Shown one piece after another: positions 6,456 through 13,465 of a stretch of DNA of 14,394 bases; positions within the stretch are counted from its first letter, which is position 1; each line of letters begins with the position of its first letter. Both the position numbers and the translations under genes were made by a program. Origin of the DNA: JBFMGS01 sp040752635. Lineage in GTDB: Bacteria; Bacillota; SHA-98; UBA4971. The notes under the pieces are model-generated. The model was not told the DNA's origin. It made no database searches and worked only from the letters and a program-made list of their open reading frames with translations. The DNA is taken from positions 1 to 14,394 of the forward strand of contig JBFMGS010000051.1 in the NCBI GenBank assembly GCA_040752635.1, given 5' to 3'.

Positions 6456-7796
6456 TTAACGTTTGGTAGGAGGAGTTACCAGCGCCCAGTCACTCTCGGA
6501 CCATGTGTTCCAGTAGTCAAACCGGTATCCCTTGGCCACGAGATCGTCGTAAGCCTTCTGCACTACCTGCATCGCCTCTTGAGGTGTTCGCACGCCCGCC
6601 ACAACCGACTGTATCGCCTGCTGGAATGCCTGACTAACCTCTAGCGGCCATATCCAGTCGAGGAACCTGATGGTGTGTGGCACGAACTGGGTGGCCATCT
6701 CACGGGCGATGGGATTGCTCGATTTCGGCCCGTTGACATGGGTCGTAGCGATGGGCTCCATTGGAGCAAGCCACATATTCGCAGGGTTATCCCTGGTGCA
6801 GTATTCGATGAACTTGAGCGCCAGGTTGAACCGTTTCGGTGAGATAGAGCTCGAAATGGCTAGGCCTTGATCGGGCCCACCGCCGTGCTGAGATATTACA
6901 CCCTGTTTAATCAGGGGGAACTCAAATATGCCGATGTCCATACCTTTCGCGTTCGCAAGCAGCCAAGGAAGTTCCCAGCTGCCACCGTAATACATGGCGG
7001 CCTTACCTGTGACGAACGCTGAACGCATCCCTTCCCAGTCGGTGTCCAGGACCCCTTTACCGAGGATACCATCCTTCACGAAGTTTGCTATAGCTTCTAG
7101 CGCTTGTACGTCCTCAGGACTTGTGAATTTCCTCTTCCCCATTAGGTTCTGAATCGTGAGTTCCACTGACTTATTGCCCGATGTCTGGGCAAAAGTCTCA
7201 AAGTACCACATCGGCCACATCCACGGGTTCTTGCCTTGATGCACAGCGGGTATTACGCCTGCCTGGTTGAGTTTGCGGGCAATAGCAACCATATCCGAAT
7301 ACGTCTTGGGCTCTTCTAGGCCGTATTTCTTGAAGATAGCCTTATTGTAATACCATGCAGAGGTAGACATGCACGAGTGTGGAATCGCCCATATTCTGCC
7401 ACCTATGGTGAACGCCTCTAGAGCCGCCGGGTCGACCCGCTTGCGGATGTCTCCGATGACCTCGGTGAGGTCCATTAGGAGCTTTTCCCGGACGTACACC
7501 GAGTTTGTGGGGTTAGCCGCAGCGACTATAACGTCCATTTGTTCACCTGCAAGTCGAGCTGTCATCATTCTCTGGAGGCTGTCTTTCCACTCGCCCTCGA
7601 GTCTCCACACAACCTCGATCCCCGGGTTTTCAGCCTCGAACCCTTCGGCTATCTTGTCCCTTGCCGATTGGACAAGTTCAGGTAGCTCGGTGCCGAAGAT
7701 TACCAGCTTCTCTTTGGAAGCCATTTCAGATGTCCCGGCCATCATCAACAGCACTACTGCACCCGCTAGCGCAACCAGGTACTTCCTAAAGCACAT
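6456..7796 (-). CDS. Sugar ABC transporter substrate-binding protein (family 1)
   Basis: Extracellular solute-binding protein, 446 residues, that delivers a sugar or oligosaccharide to the two permeases encoded upstream. The N-terminus has Arg4-Lys5 followed by a hydrophobic core (about 6-21) and a likely signal peptidase I cut near residue 23 or 26. No lipobox Cys follows the hydrophobic core; the only early Cys is residue 2. The mature part shows family 1 features: a first strand starting at KLVIFGTE, FEAENPGIEVVWR, the central IGGRIWAIPHS...AWYYNKAIFKKYGL segment, FVTGKAAMYYGGSW and a Trp-rich C-terminus. AAGGGGG sits eight bases before the ATG at 7796. It follows the permeases instead of leading the transporter genes, and a 253-base structured leader precedes it, so it may be expressed separately and at a higher level. 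Ligand is not predictable from sequence. Confidence 0.92.
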   Translation of the reverse strand: MCFRKYLVALAGAVVLLMMAGTSEMASKEKLVIFGTELPELVQSARDKIAEGFEAENPGIEVVWRLEGEWKDSLQRMMTARLAGEQMDVIVAAANPTNSVYVREKLLMDLTEVIGDIRKRVDPAALEAFTIGGRIWAIPHSCMSTSAWYYNKAIFKKYGLEEPKTYSDMVAIARKLNQAGVIPAVHQGKNPWMWPMWYFETFAQTSGNKSVELTIQNLMGKRKFTSPEDVQALEAIANFVKDGILGKGVLDTDWEGMRSAFVTGKAAMYYGGSWELPWLLANAKGMDIGIFEFPLIKQGVISQHGGGPDQGLAISSSISPKRFNLALKFIEYCTRDNPANMWLAPMEPIATTHVNGPKSSNPIAREMATQFVPHTIRFLDWIWPLEVSQAFQQAIQSVVAGVRTPQEAMQVVQKAYDDLVAKGYRFDYWNTWSESDWALVTPPTKR

Positions 7797-7856
7797 GCAA
7801 CTCGCCCCCTTAATGTTAGTTTCGATTCAAATGACTTACATGTCTTCGGTTGGTTC

Positions 7857-7870
7857 TGAAAGCGCCATCC
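7857..7870 (+). promoter_or_regulatory. Possible CcpA catabolite-repression (cre) site
   Basis: TGAAAGCGCCATCC matches the Bacillota cre consensus TGWAANCGNTNWCA at all but two positions, with a perfect left half. It lies about 60 bases ahead of the binding-protein start codon, a sensible place for glucose repression of a sugar uptake gene. Two mismatches in a degenerate motif leave a real chance of coincidence. Confidence 0.3.
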
Positions 7871-7900
7871 CTTATGCCCGTTCAGTGTGTTAGATCTGTC

Positions 7901-7923
7901 GGGCCCGGGAGATGACCGGACCC
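7901..7923 (-). other. Strong hairpin in the binding-protein leader
   Basis: GGGCCCGG (7901-7908) and CCGGACCC (7916-7923) pair over eight positions with one G-U in the minus-strand RNA, around a seven-base loop. No U-run follows, so it is not a terminator. It begins about 105 bases before the start codon and could stabilise a processed 5' end of the abundant binding-protein message. Confidence 0.4.
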
Positions 7924-7985
7924 CAAAACCCTACTGGCTCGCGCGCTCTCTCTCGGCTTACCACCTCCTCGGGGCGCCCTTTTTC

Positions 7986-8013
7986 CTTGGTTCCGCGAAG
8001 TTGGCTCCGCGAA
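7986..8013 (-). repeat. Two adjacent 14-base direct repeats
   Basis: CTTGGTTCCGCGAA (7986-7999) and GTTGGCTCCGCGAA (8000-8013) are adjacent and identical at 12 of 14 positions. Each contains TTC-three bases-GAA or a close variant. Tandem spacing near one and a third helical turns and location upstream of the binding-protein gene suggest a regulator binding site. The motif was not seen again in the window. Confidence 0.45.
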
Positions 8014-8049
8014 ATTGCTGCCGCTAAGACAAGAAACGGCCCGCAGACG

Positions 8050-8934
8050 CTAGAACTTGAATCCTAATACATTCTGCAGGTACCGTTTACTTACCTCGGC
8101 GCTAGCCCTTGCGCCCCGCCGGCTCCTATCCAGCTCAACGATAATGTAACCTTCGTAGTTTGCAGCGTCCAAGACCTTGACTATGCCTGGGAAGTCGATT
8201 ACTCCTTCGCCTAGCTCGGCAAACGTGTCGTATCTGGCCCTGCCCTTAAGTTGTGTGAGGTTTTCACCCTTAACATCTTTGAAATGGATGTATTTGATCC
8301 TACTCACGTAGGTCTGGAAGATGTCTACCACATCTTCACCTCTTACGGTGAGATGTGCCGGGTCGATACAAAGCGCGACAAGGGCCGGGTCGGTCGCTTC
8401 GCAGAGTTTATCAAGCTGCTCCCTAGTTTCAACAAAGGTATCCAGGTGGGGGTGATAGCAAAGCTGGATACCTAAGTTCCCGCAATACTCTCCTATACGC
8501 TCCAGGGCTTTCGCCATCATCTTGTATGCCGCTTCCGGCCGCTCCCCTTTAGGTCCGCCACCACACACCAGGTACTTGCAGCCCATCCCCTTCTGCCATC
8601 GCGCAACTGCCTTGAAACAGCTAAACTCAAGTTCAGCCGTTTCAGGATTTATGAACTCAGCGTTGCAATAAAGTGAAGTCAAAGGAATACCGTATCTATC
8701 TTGTGCATCACTTATAGCAGCCAGGGATTTCAGATAGGCAGTGTCGCTGATGAACGGTGGGGGTGCGACTGTTCCGAAGTCCATGAATCTACGTGAGAAA
8801 TCGTTAGCCAGGGTGGACGGGTTAAGTGCTTCAAAGGCTTTATACCCCAACTCAGCGATGTCCCTGATTCCCTCCTCAAGATTACCTTCTAGATCCCAGG
8901 TAATTGTGTGGTAACCGATCGTGGGCTTGAGCAT
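8050..8934 (-). CDS. Sugar phosphate isomerase/epimerase, IolE-like TIM barrel
   Basis: A 294-residue xylose isomerase-like TIM-barrel protein (Pfam AP_endonuc_2 superfamily), similar in size and layout to inosose dehydratase IolE and to sugar epimerases such as D-psicose epimerase and YcjR. It starts with a strand reading PTIGYHTITW. Likely metal-site segments are YHPHLDTFVE (160-169), CIDPAHL (189-195), IHFKDV (216-221) and VELD (266-269), and GEGVIDF (242-248) is a typical loop. The ATG at 8934 has GGAGGAAG nine bases upstream. It lies between the second permease and the binding protein, so it is probably co-transcribed with the transporter and acts on the imported sugar or its oxidised form. 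Reaction could be epimerisation, isomerisation, or beta-elimination/hydration of a keto-sugar; sequence alone does not decide. Confidence 0.85.
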   Translation of the reverse strand: MLKPTIGYHTITWDLEGNLEEGIRDIAELGYKAFEALNPSTLANDFSRRFMDFGTVAPPPFISDTAYLKSLAAISDAQDRYGIPLTSLYCNAEFINPETAELEFSCFKAVARWQKGMGCKYLVCGGGPKGERPEAAYKMMAKALERIGEYCGNLGIQLCYHPHLDTFVETREQLDKLCEATDPALVALCIDPAHLTVRGEDVVDIFQTYVSRIKYIHFKDVKGENLTQLKGRARYDTFAELGEGVIDFPGIVKVLDAANYEGYIIVELDRSRRGARASAEVSKRYLQNVLGFKF

Positions 8935-9059
8935 AGTTCAGCTTCCTCCTCATGTAGTTGAAGAATCCCGGTCACGAGACTTAGTTCTGAGCGTGCCACC
9001 GATTCGAGTTCAAACAACGCCTGCTGGCTATCTAACACCTATCCCGATTGGCTGCGTCC

Positions 9060-9893
9060 TTACCCTTTGAGGGCACCTGCCGTCAGTCCCTTTATGAACT
9101 GCTTTTGACTGCAGATGTAGAGGGCTATTATGGGAATCGTTGTCATGCAAACCGCCGCGAAGAAAAGGGGCCAATCGGTCGAGTATTTCTTGAAGAATTG
9201 CAGGAGCCCTAAAGGGATGGTCCGCATTGTCTCACGCCGCACGAAAACCAAAGCTAGAAAGAACTCGTTCCACATGTCCATGCCCTGAAAAACCGATACC
9301 ACAGCTATACCCGGTTTGGCTATGGGCATAACTATCCTTAAGAAGGTTCTCAGGGGCGAACAGCCATCAATCACTGCGGCCTCCTCAAGCTCCTTCGGAA
9401 TAGACAGGAAGTATGCCCTCAACAGGAAGATTGAGAACGCGAGGCCCGATGAAGAATACGTGAGCACCAGCGATGCCCTGGTATCCAGCAACCTCAGATC
9501 TCGAACCAGGGTAAACAGGGGGATCACAAGCACCCCCGCCGGTATCATCAGTGAAAGGAGGAACATGTAGAAAATCAGGTTGTCGCCTGGGAAGCGAAGT
9601 CGGGCAAAGGCATAGGCAGCCATACATGCAAATGCGAGAAGCAAGAATAGCGCCGGAAAGGTAACAAGTATGCTGTTCACCACATAGGTACCGATCCGGG
9701 CGGTCCTCCACGATGCCAGGTAATTAGCAAAGCGTGGTAAGGCTGGAGGTCCCCATACGTTCGAGTATATTTCGCCTTCGGTTTTAAGCGAGCCAAATAC
9801 CATCCAGAGCACCGGATATAGAGTTGCAGCCGCAAAAACTGCAAGTAGCACATACATGCAAATTACGAAGATGTTGCCTCTACTCGATTTCAC
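9060..9893 (-). CDS. Sugar ABC transporter permease, MalG-type
   Basis: Inner-membrane permease of 277 residues with six predicted membrane segments, roughly 8-30, 71-95, 107-130, 140-162, 188-215 and 243-262. The cytoplasmic EAA loop reads EAAVIDGCSP, then LRTFLRIVMP (171-190), the contact point for the ATPase. The C-terminus QKQFIKGLTAGALKG (263-277) is the classic MalG-family ending. The start is GTG at 9893, with GGGAGGG eight bases upstream. It pairs with the MalF-type permease upstream, but an unusually long structured spacer of 218 bases separates them; such pairs usually abut. No ATPase gene lies in the window, so a shared MsmX/UgpC-like ATPase elsewhere probably powers it. Confidence 0.93.
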   Translation of the reverse strand: MKSSRGNIFVICMYVLLAVFAAATLYPVLWMVFGSLKTEGEIYSNVWGPPALPRFANYLASWRTARIGTYVVNSILVTFPALFLLLAFACMAAYAFARLRFPGDNLIFYMFLLSLMIPAGVLVIPLFTLVRDLRLLDTRASLVLTYSSSGLAFSIFLLRAYFLSIPKELEEAAVIDGCSPLRTFLRIVMPIAKPGIAVVSVFQGMDMWNEFFLALVFVRRETMRTIPLGLLQFFKKYSTDWPLFFAAVCMTTIPIIALYICSQKQFIKGLTAGALKG

Positions 9894-9918
9894 CTTCGTT
9901 ACCCTCCCGAGAAAACAC

Positions 9919-9932
9919 GTCCGGCACCGGAC
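9919..9932 (-). other. Short hairpin before the MalG-type permease gene
   Basis: GTCCGGCACCGGAC is self-complementary apart from its two central bases. As RNA it would form a 5-bp stem with a four-base loop, starting about 25 bases before the GTG start codon, close to the ribosome binding site. Confidence 0.3.
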
Positions 9933-9978
9933 TCGTTCTCGTCAACACAACCCCAGCGCTTCCGCCGGCAACAAGTCC

Positions 9979-10011
9979 TCCCGCACTGTAACTTGGCCCG
10001 CCAGTGCGGGA
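9979..10011 (-). other. 10-bp perfect hairpin between permease genes
   Basis: TCCCGCACTG (9979-9988) and CAGTGCGGGA (10002-10011) are exact reverse complements separated by 13 bases. It is the strongest inverted repeat I found in the window. No U-tract follows in the minus direction, which favours an RNA stability or processing element over a terminator. Confidence 0.55.
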
Positions 10012-10055
10012 ATTGCGATTCGTAGCGTCCGCCTGAGCGCGCCAGAGTGCCGGCC

Positions 10056-10075
10056 GCCCGCAGTTCGCAGCGGGC
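10056..10075 (-). other. 6-bp GC hairpin after the MalF-type permease gene
   Basis: GCCCGC (10056-10061) pairs with GCGGGC (10070-10075) around an eight-base loop, about 40 bases after the stop codon at 10112. No U-run follows. Confidence 0.35.
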
Positions 10076-10111
10076 AGAGCGTCCACACAGGCGTCTTCAT
10101 TGACAGACCTG

Positions 10112-11053
10112 CTAGAACTCCAAGCGCTCGGTTCTCATACTCCTCATCACAACCATGGAGAAGATGAACACCACGACGAACAACATGAATCCCATTGCAG
10201 CCCCGTATCCCATCCTGGCGAAGCCGAAAGCCTGCGTGTGAAGCCAAGTCAGGACAACTTCCGTCACGTGCGCGGGGCCGCCGCCGGTCATCACGTATAC
10301 CAAGTCGAAGTTCCTGACAAACGCCCCCATGAGTGAGAGCATCACGCTAACCGTCAATACGGGCATCATGAGAGGAACGGTGATCCCCCAGAACTGACGC
10401 CACGAGCTGGCGCCATCAACATACGCAGCTTCATATAATTCCGTTGGAATACTCTGCAACCCAGCAAGCAGGATCACCATATGGAATCCTAGCCATTTCC
10501 AAGTGTCAACAAGAATGATCGACCATAGCGCTATGCCGGGGTCGCTGAGCCAATCGCGAATCAGGAAGCCGAGCCCCATCGCCTTCAATGAAGCATTGAG
10601 CAGGCCAAACAGGGGATTGTATATCCACGACCACAGGAGTCCCACTACAACGAAGGACATGGTCACGGGCATGAAAAGGATGGTTCGGAAGAATGTTCTT
10701 CCCCGGAGCCGTTCGGCGTTTACGAGCACTGCGAGAAGGAAGCCCAAGGCGTTCTTACTGACCGTCACCGCGACTGCGTAGATCACGTTATTGGCGATGG
10801 CGCGTCGGAATATGTCATCCCGCAAGAGCAGCCGATAGTTCTGAAGACCCACCCACGTCATCGGGCTGAAAACGTTCCAGTCGTGCAGGCTTATGAACAG
10901 CCCCCTGAAGATTGGATAAAGGACGAAGAGGACATACAGCGCTACGGCTGGCGCCACCATCCAGTACCCAGCCATGTACCCTCTGAGTCTGAGAGTGAGT
11001 TTCCACCGGCGACGGGGGTGTTCTATCTTTGCACTCTGATGTGTGTTGCTCAT
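10112..11053 (-). CDS. Sugar ABC transporter permease, MalF-type
   Basis: Inner-membrane permease of 313 residues. A basic cytoplasmic N-terminus is followed by about six membrane segments (near 27-55, 84-112, 121-145, 174-200, 227-250, 283-303). The EAA loop reads YEAAYVDGASSWRQFWGITVP (208-228), and MTGGGP (255-260) is typical of MalF/UgpA-type permeases. The ATG at 11053 has AGGTGAAGGG upstream. It follows the isomerase gene by 41 bases, so it is likely in the same transcript, and it pairs with the MalG-type permease downstream. Substrate class is sugar or glycoside; the family does not identify it further. Confidence 0.93.
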   Translation of the reverse strand: MSNTHQSAKIEHPRRRWKLTLRLRGYMAGYWMVAPAVALYVLFVLYPIFRGLFISLHDWNVFSPMTWVGLQNYRLLLRDDIFRRAIANNVIYAVAVTVSKNALGFLLAVLVNAERLRGRTFFRTILFMPVTMSFVVVGLLWSWIYNPLFGLLNASLKAMGLGFLIRDWLSDPGIALWSIILVDTWKWLGFHMVILLAGLQSIPTELYEAAYVDGASSWRQFWGITVPLMMPVLTVSVMLSLMGAFVRNFDLVYVMTGGGPAHVTEVVLTWLHTQAFGFARMGYGAAMGFMLFVVVFIFSMVVMRSMRTERLEF

Positions 11054-11094
11054 CTAGTCAACCCTTCACCTGTGATTTCGCCCTCTGCAGCCGC

Positions 11095-12084
11095 TCACTT
11101 CTTCATTGCCTGGTCGAAGGCGATTGCTGACGGCTTGAAATCGATCTTCCTGACGAACTCCAAGGCCTCTTTCGCGCCGAACTCGCGGTCCATGCCGCTA
11201 TCTTCCCACTCCACCGATAGGGGACCGGTATAATTCATGTCGTTAAGCTCGCGGATTATCTCCTCGAAGTTCACGTCGCCGTGGCCCAAGGACCGGAAGT
11301 TCCACCCTCTGCGACTATCCCCGAAAGGCAGATGAGAACCGAGTATGCCTGCCCTGCCGTCGCGGTTCACAGCTACATCCTTCATGTGGACGTGGTAGAC
11401 CCGGTTGCGGAACTCCCGTAGGAACAAGTGTGGGGCTACACCCTGCCAGAGAAGGTGGCTCGGGTCGAAATTCAGCCCTATGGTCGGGCGGTGCTCAAAG
11501 GCCTCAAAGAGCTGCTTTGTGGTGTAGAAGTCATAGGCTATCTCTGTCGGGTGAACCTCAAGTGCGAACTTGACCCCACAGCGATCGAACTCGTCGAGGA
11601 TCGGGCTCCACAGCTCCACGATCTCCCTGTATGCATCCTCGATCATCTCTTCGGGAGTCTGCGGGAACGAGTAGAAGAACTTCCAGATGGGAGAGCCGGT
11701 GAAACCGGTGACCACATAGCAACCCATGTTCTTTGCGGCCTTCGCCGTGTACTTCATCTCCTGGATAGCCCATTCCCGGATCCCGGCGGGATCGCCCTTC
11801 ACCCGTGCAGGCGCGAAATTGTCCAGGCGGCTGTCGTAAAGATCGCCAACGCACTGTCCGGCGAGATGCGCGCCCAAAGCCCAGCATTTCAAGTTGTACT
11901 TGCTCAAGATCGCCTTTCTCTCCGCGATGTATTCAGGCTCCTCGGCTGCTCTCTTCACATCCATGTGATCGCCCCAACAGGCGATCTCTAGGCCGTCGTA
12001 TCCCATCTCACTAGTTTTCCTGCACATTTCGTCAAAGGTCAGATCCGCCCACTGGCCGGTGAACAGAGTTATCGGCCTTGCCAT
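11095..12084 (-). CDS. Sugar phosphate isomerase/epimerase, Gfo-partner TIM barrel
   Basis: A 329-residue xylose isomerase-like TIM-barrel enzyme from a well-conserved group commonly found beside Gfo/Idh/MocA dehydrogenases, as here, where the dehydrogenase ends 30 bases upstream. Signature segments are YDGLEIACWGDH (29-40), GFTGSPIWKF (127-136), ALEVHPTEIAYDF (174-186), NFDPSHLLWQGV (205-216), HVHMKD (231-236), GILGSHLPFGDSRRGW (246-261) and PLSVEWEDSGMDRE (288-301). Likely metal ligands are Glu176, Asp207, His233 and Glu292 or 294. All appear intact. GGGGG lies about ten bases before the ATG at 12084. By analogy with YcjR (3-keto-glucoside 4-epimerase) and the levoglucosan enzymes it may act on the 3-keto product of the neighbouring dehydrogenase. 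That assignment is an inference from context. Confidence 0.9.
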   Translation of the reverse strand: MARPITLFTGQWADLTFDEMCRKTSEMGYDGLEIACWGDHMDVKRAAEEPEYIAERKAILSKYNLKCWALGAHLAGQCVGDLYDSRLDNFAPARVKGDPAGIREWAIQEMKYTAKAAKNMGCYVVTGFTGSPIWKFFYSFPQTPEEMIEDAYREIVELWSPILDEFDRCGVKFALEVHPTEIAYDFYTTKQLFEAFEHRPTIGLNFDPSHLLWQGVAPHLFLREFRNRVYHVHMKDVAVNRDGRAGILGSHLPFGDSRRGWNFRSLGHGDVNFEEIIRELNDMNYTGPLSVEWEDSGMDREFGAKEALEFVRKIDFKPSAIAFDQAMKK

Positions 12085-12114
12085 CTAAAGCTACCCCCTT
12101 CCCGAGTTATTGGG

Positions 12115-13290
12115 TCAGTCCAAGGAAACCCAGACAGAACCTTTCTTCGAGCTCTCGACACACTTGTTGATGAACCTCACTCCAGTGATCCCGGCTTCGG
12201 CGCCCGGGAAATCCAGATCCTCGGCAGATAGAGTCTGCCCGGCCTTCTTCTTGAGCAGAGCGTTGATGAAGGCGGAATAGATGTTGGCGAAAGCCTCGTA
12301 GTAGCCTTCTGGATGCCCTGACGGAATCCGTGAGAACCTGGCCGCCTGAGGATACATATAGCCTTCTCCCCTGGAGAGCACCTGGACAGGCTGGCCGAGG
12401 TAGGCTACCCTCAGATAGTTCGGGTTCTCCTGCGCCCACTCGATTGAACCCTTTGTGCCGAATATCCGAACCCTCAAATCGTTGTCGTGTCCGATCGCTA
12501 CCTGCGAACTGTGGTACGCTCCGCTCGCGCCGTTATCGTACCTGACCAGGATCTCGGCGTTATCGTCAAGCTCTCTATTCTCCCCGAAGATGTCGAGGTT
12601 CGCACAAAGCGAAGCGATCCTCATGCCGGTTACGTAGGAGACTATGTGTTCGATGTGACTCCCGATGTCGCCGACACAGTTCGAAACGCCTGCTTGCTTT
12701 GGATCCGTCCGCCACGCCGCCTGCTTCTGGCCTGTCGCCTCTAATGAAGTCGCAAGCCAGCCTTGAAAGTACTGCGCTGAGACCACGCGGATGTCCCCAA
12801 TCTCACCGCGGCGAACCATTTCGCGGGCGTGCTTTACCATCGGATACCCTGAGTACGTGTAGGTAATCCCGATGAGAAGATCTTTCGCCCCGGCTATCCG
12901 GGCTAGCTCCTCGGCCTCTTCAACTTTGAACGTGAATGGCTTATCGCACACTACATGGATACCGTTCTCCAGGAAAGCCTTCGCGACCGAATAGTGCGCG
13001 TAGTTGGGCGTAACGATGGAGACGAAGTCGATTCCGTCTTCCCTCGCAGCCTCTTGTCTCGCCATCTCTTCAAAACTCCTGTATAGACGCGCAGGGTCGA
13101 TCCCCAGGCTTTGCCCTGTTGCCAAAGTGTTTTGGTAATCTCTCGAGAACACGCCGGCCACAAGCTGCGCTTTCTCTTCAAAGCCCGCTGCCTTCCTGTG
13201 AACGTCGCCAATGAATGCACCCTGGCCGCCCCCGACCATCCCGTACCGAACGCGCTTACCGTCAAACCCTGCGTCCTTCCCCTCGATCAC
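12115..13290 (-). CDS. Gfo/Idh/MocA family sugar dehydrogenase (first copy)
   Basis: NAD(P)-dependent cytoplasmic oxidoreductase, 391 residues from the GTG at 13290. The Rossmann nucleotide loop is GGGQGAF (20-26), the catalytic Lys is in CDKP (115-118), and GDIGSH (207-212) supplies the conserved Asp and His. GHPEGYYEAFANIY (325-338) is typical of the subgroup. The frame stays open back to 13482, but GGGAG lies seven bases before 13290, the N-terminus then starts just ahead of the Rossmann strand, and the extra 64 codons look non-homologous. With the TIM-barrel gene 30 bases downstream it forms a dehydrogenase-isomerase pair resembling E. coli YcjS-YcjR, where a glucoside is oxidised at C3. 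Substrate here is unproven. Confidence 0.9.
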   Translation of the reverse strand: MIEGKDAGFDGKRVRYGMVGGGQGAFIGDVHRKAAGFEEKAQLVAGVFSRDYQNTLATGQSLGIDPARLYRSFEEMARQEAAREDGIDFVSIVTPNYAHYSVAKAFLENGIHVVCDKPFTFKVEEAEELARIAGAKDLLIGITYTYSGYPMVKHAREMVRRGEIGDIRVVSAQYFQGWLATSLEATGQKQAAWRTDPKQAGVSNCVGDIGSHIEHIVSYVTGMRIASLCANLDIFGENRELDDNAEILVRYDNGASGAYHSSQVAIGHDNDLRVRIFGTKGSIEWAQENPNYLRVAYLGQPVQVLSRGEGYMYPQAARFSRIPSGHPEGYYEAFANIYSAFINALLKKKAGQTLSAEDLDFPGAEAGITGVRFINKCVESSKKGSVWVSLD

Positions 13291-13465
13291 GGTATCACTC
13301 CCTTTCCGGATGTAGTTAGTCGTTTGGTTATCGCCCCTGCTGTCCCACTCTTTGAGAAGCAGCTCCTTACCCGCTGTCCATCTCCGCTCGGGATGAGGGT
13401 CTACCCCGCGGCAGGCCTTCACTCTGCTGACAAACCCGCCAGCCCTCAGCCAGTCTTCGCCAGGC
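13291..13465 (-). other. Spacer upstream of the first dehydrogenase
   Basis: No gene is supported in these 175 bases. The dehydrogenase frame continues through it without a stop, but the translation does not resemble the family and the ribosome binding site at 13298-13305 points to the downstream start. No clear terminator or promoter is visible. Confidence 0.4.

Larger units (their letters stand above)
7797..8049 (-). promoter_or_regulatory. Leader region of the sugar-binding protein gene
   Basis: No gene is seen in these 253 bases. It holds a direct tandem repeat (7986-8013), a GC-rich hairpin (7901-7923), a cre-like sequence (7857-7870), and an isolated perfect Shine-Dalgarno-like GAGGAGGTGGT near 7962-7974 with no convincing gene after it. 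I cannot assign a confident -35/-10 pair. The layout suggests an internal promoter and RNA-level control for the binding protein. Confidence 0.4.
9894..10111 (-). other. Hairpin-rich spacer between the two permease genes
   Basis: No gene is seen. Three inverted repeats follow one another in the minus-strand RNA: a 6-bp GC stem (10056-10075), a 10-bp perfect stem (9979-10011) and a short stem (9919-9932). None is followed by a U-run. Open frames here read Arg/Gly-rich nonsense. Confidence 0.5.

Noticed and set aside
7962..7974. Perfect Shine-Dalgarno-like GAGGAGGTGGT in the binding-protein leader as sign of a leader peptide gene
   Set aside because: No start codon lies at a suitable distance. 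A frame from the overlapping GTG gives only about 23 codons with no recognisable features.
9979..10011. Intrinsic terminator between the permease genes
   Set aside because: The stem is strong but no U-run follows on the minus strand, and stopping transcription between paired permease subunits would make little sense.
9880..10247. Minus-strand open frames spanning the spacer between the permeases
   Set aside because: They overlap well-supported permease codons in another frame, and their translations are Arg/Gly/Ala-rich without motifs. The sequence is better explained by GC-rich hairpins.
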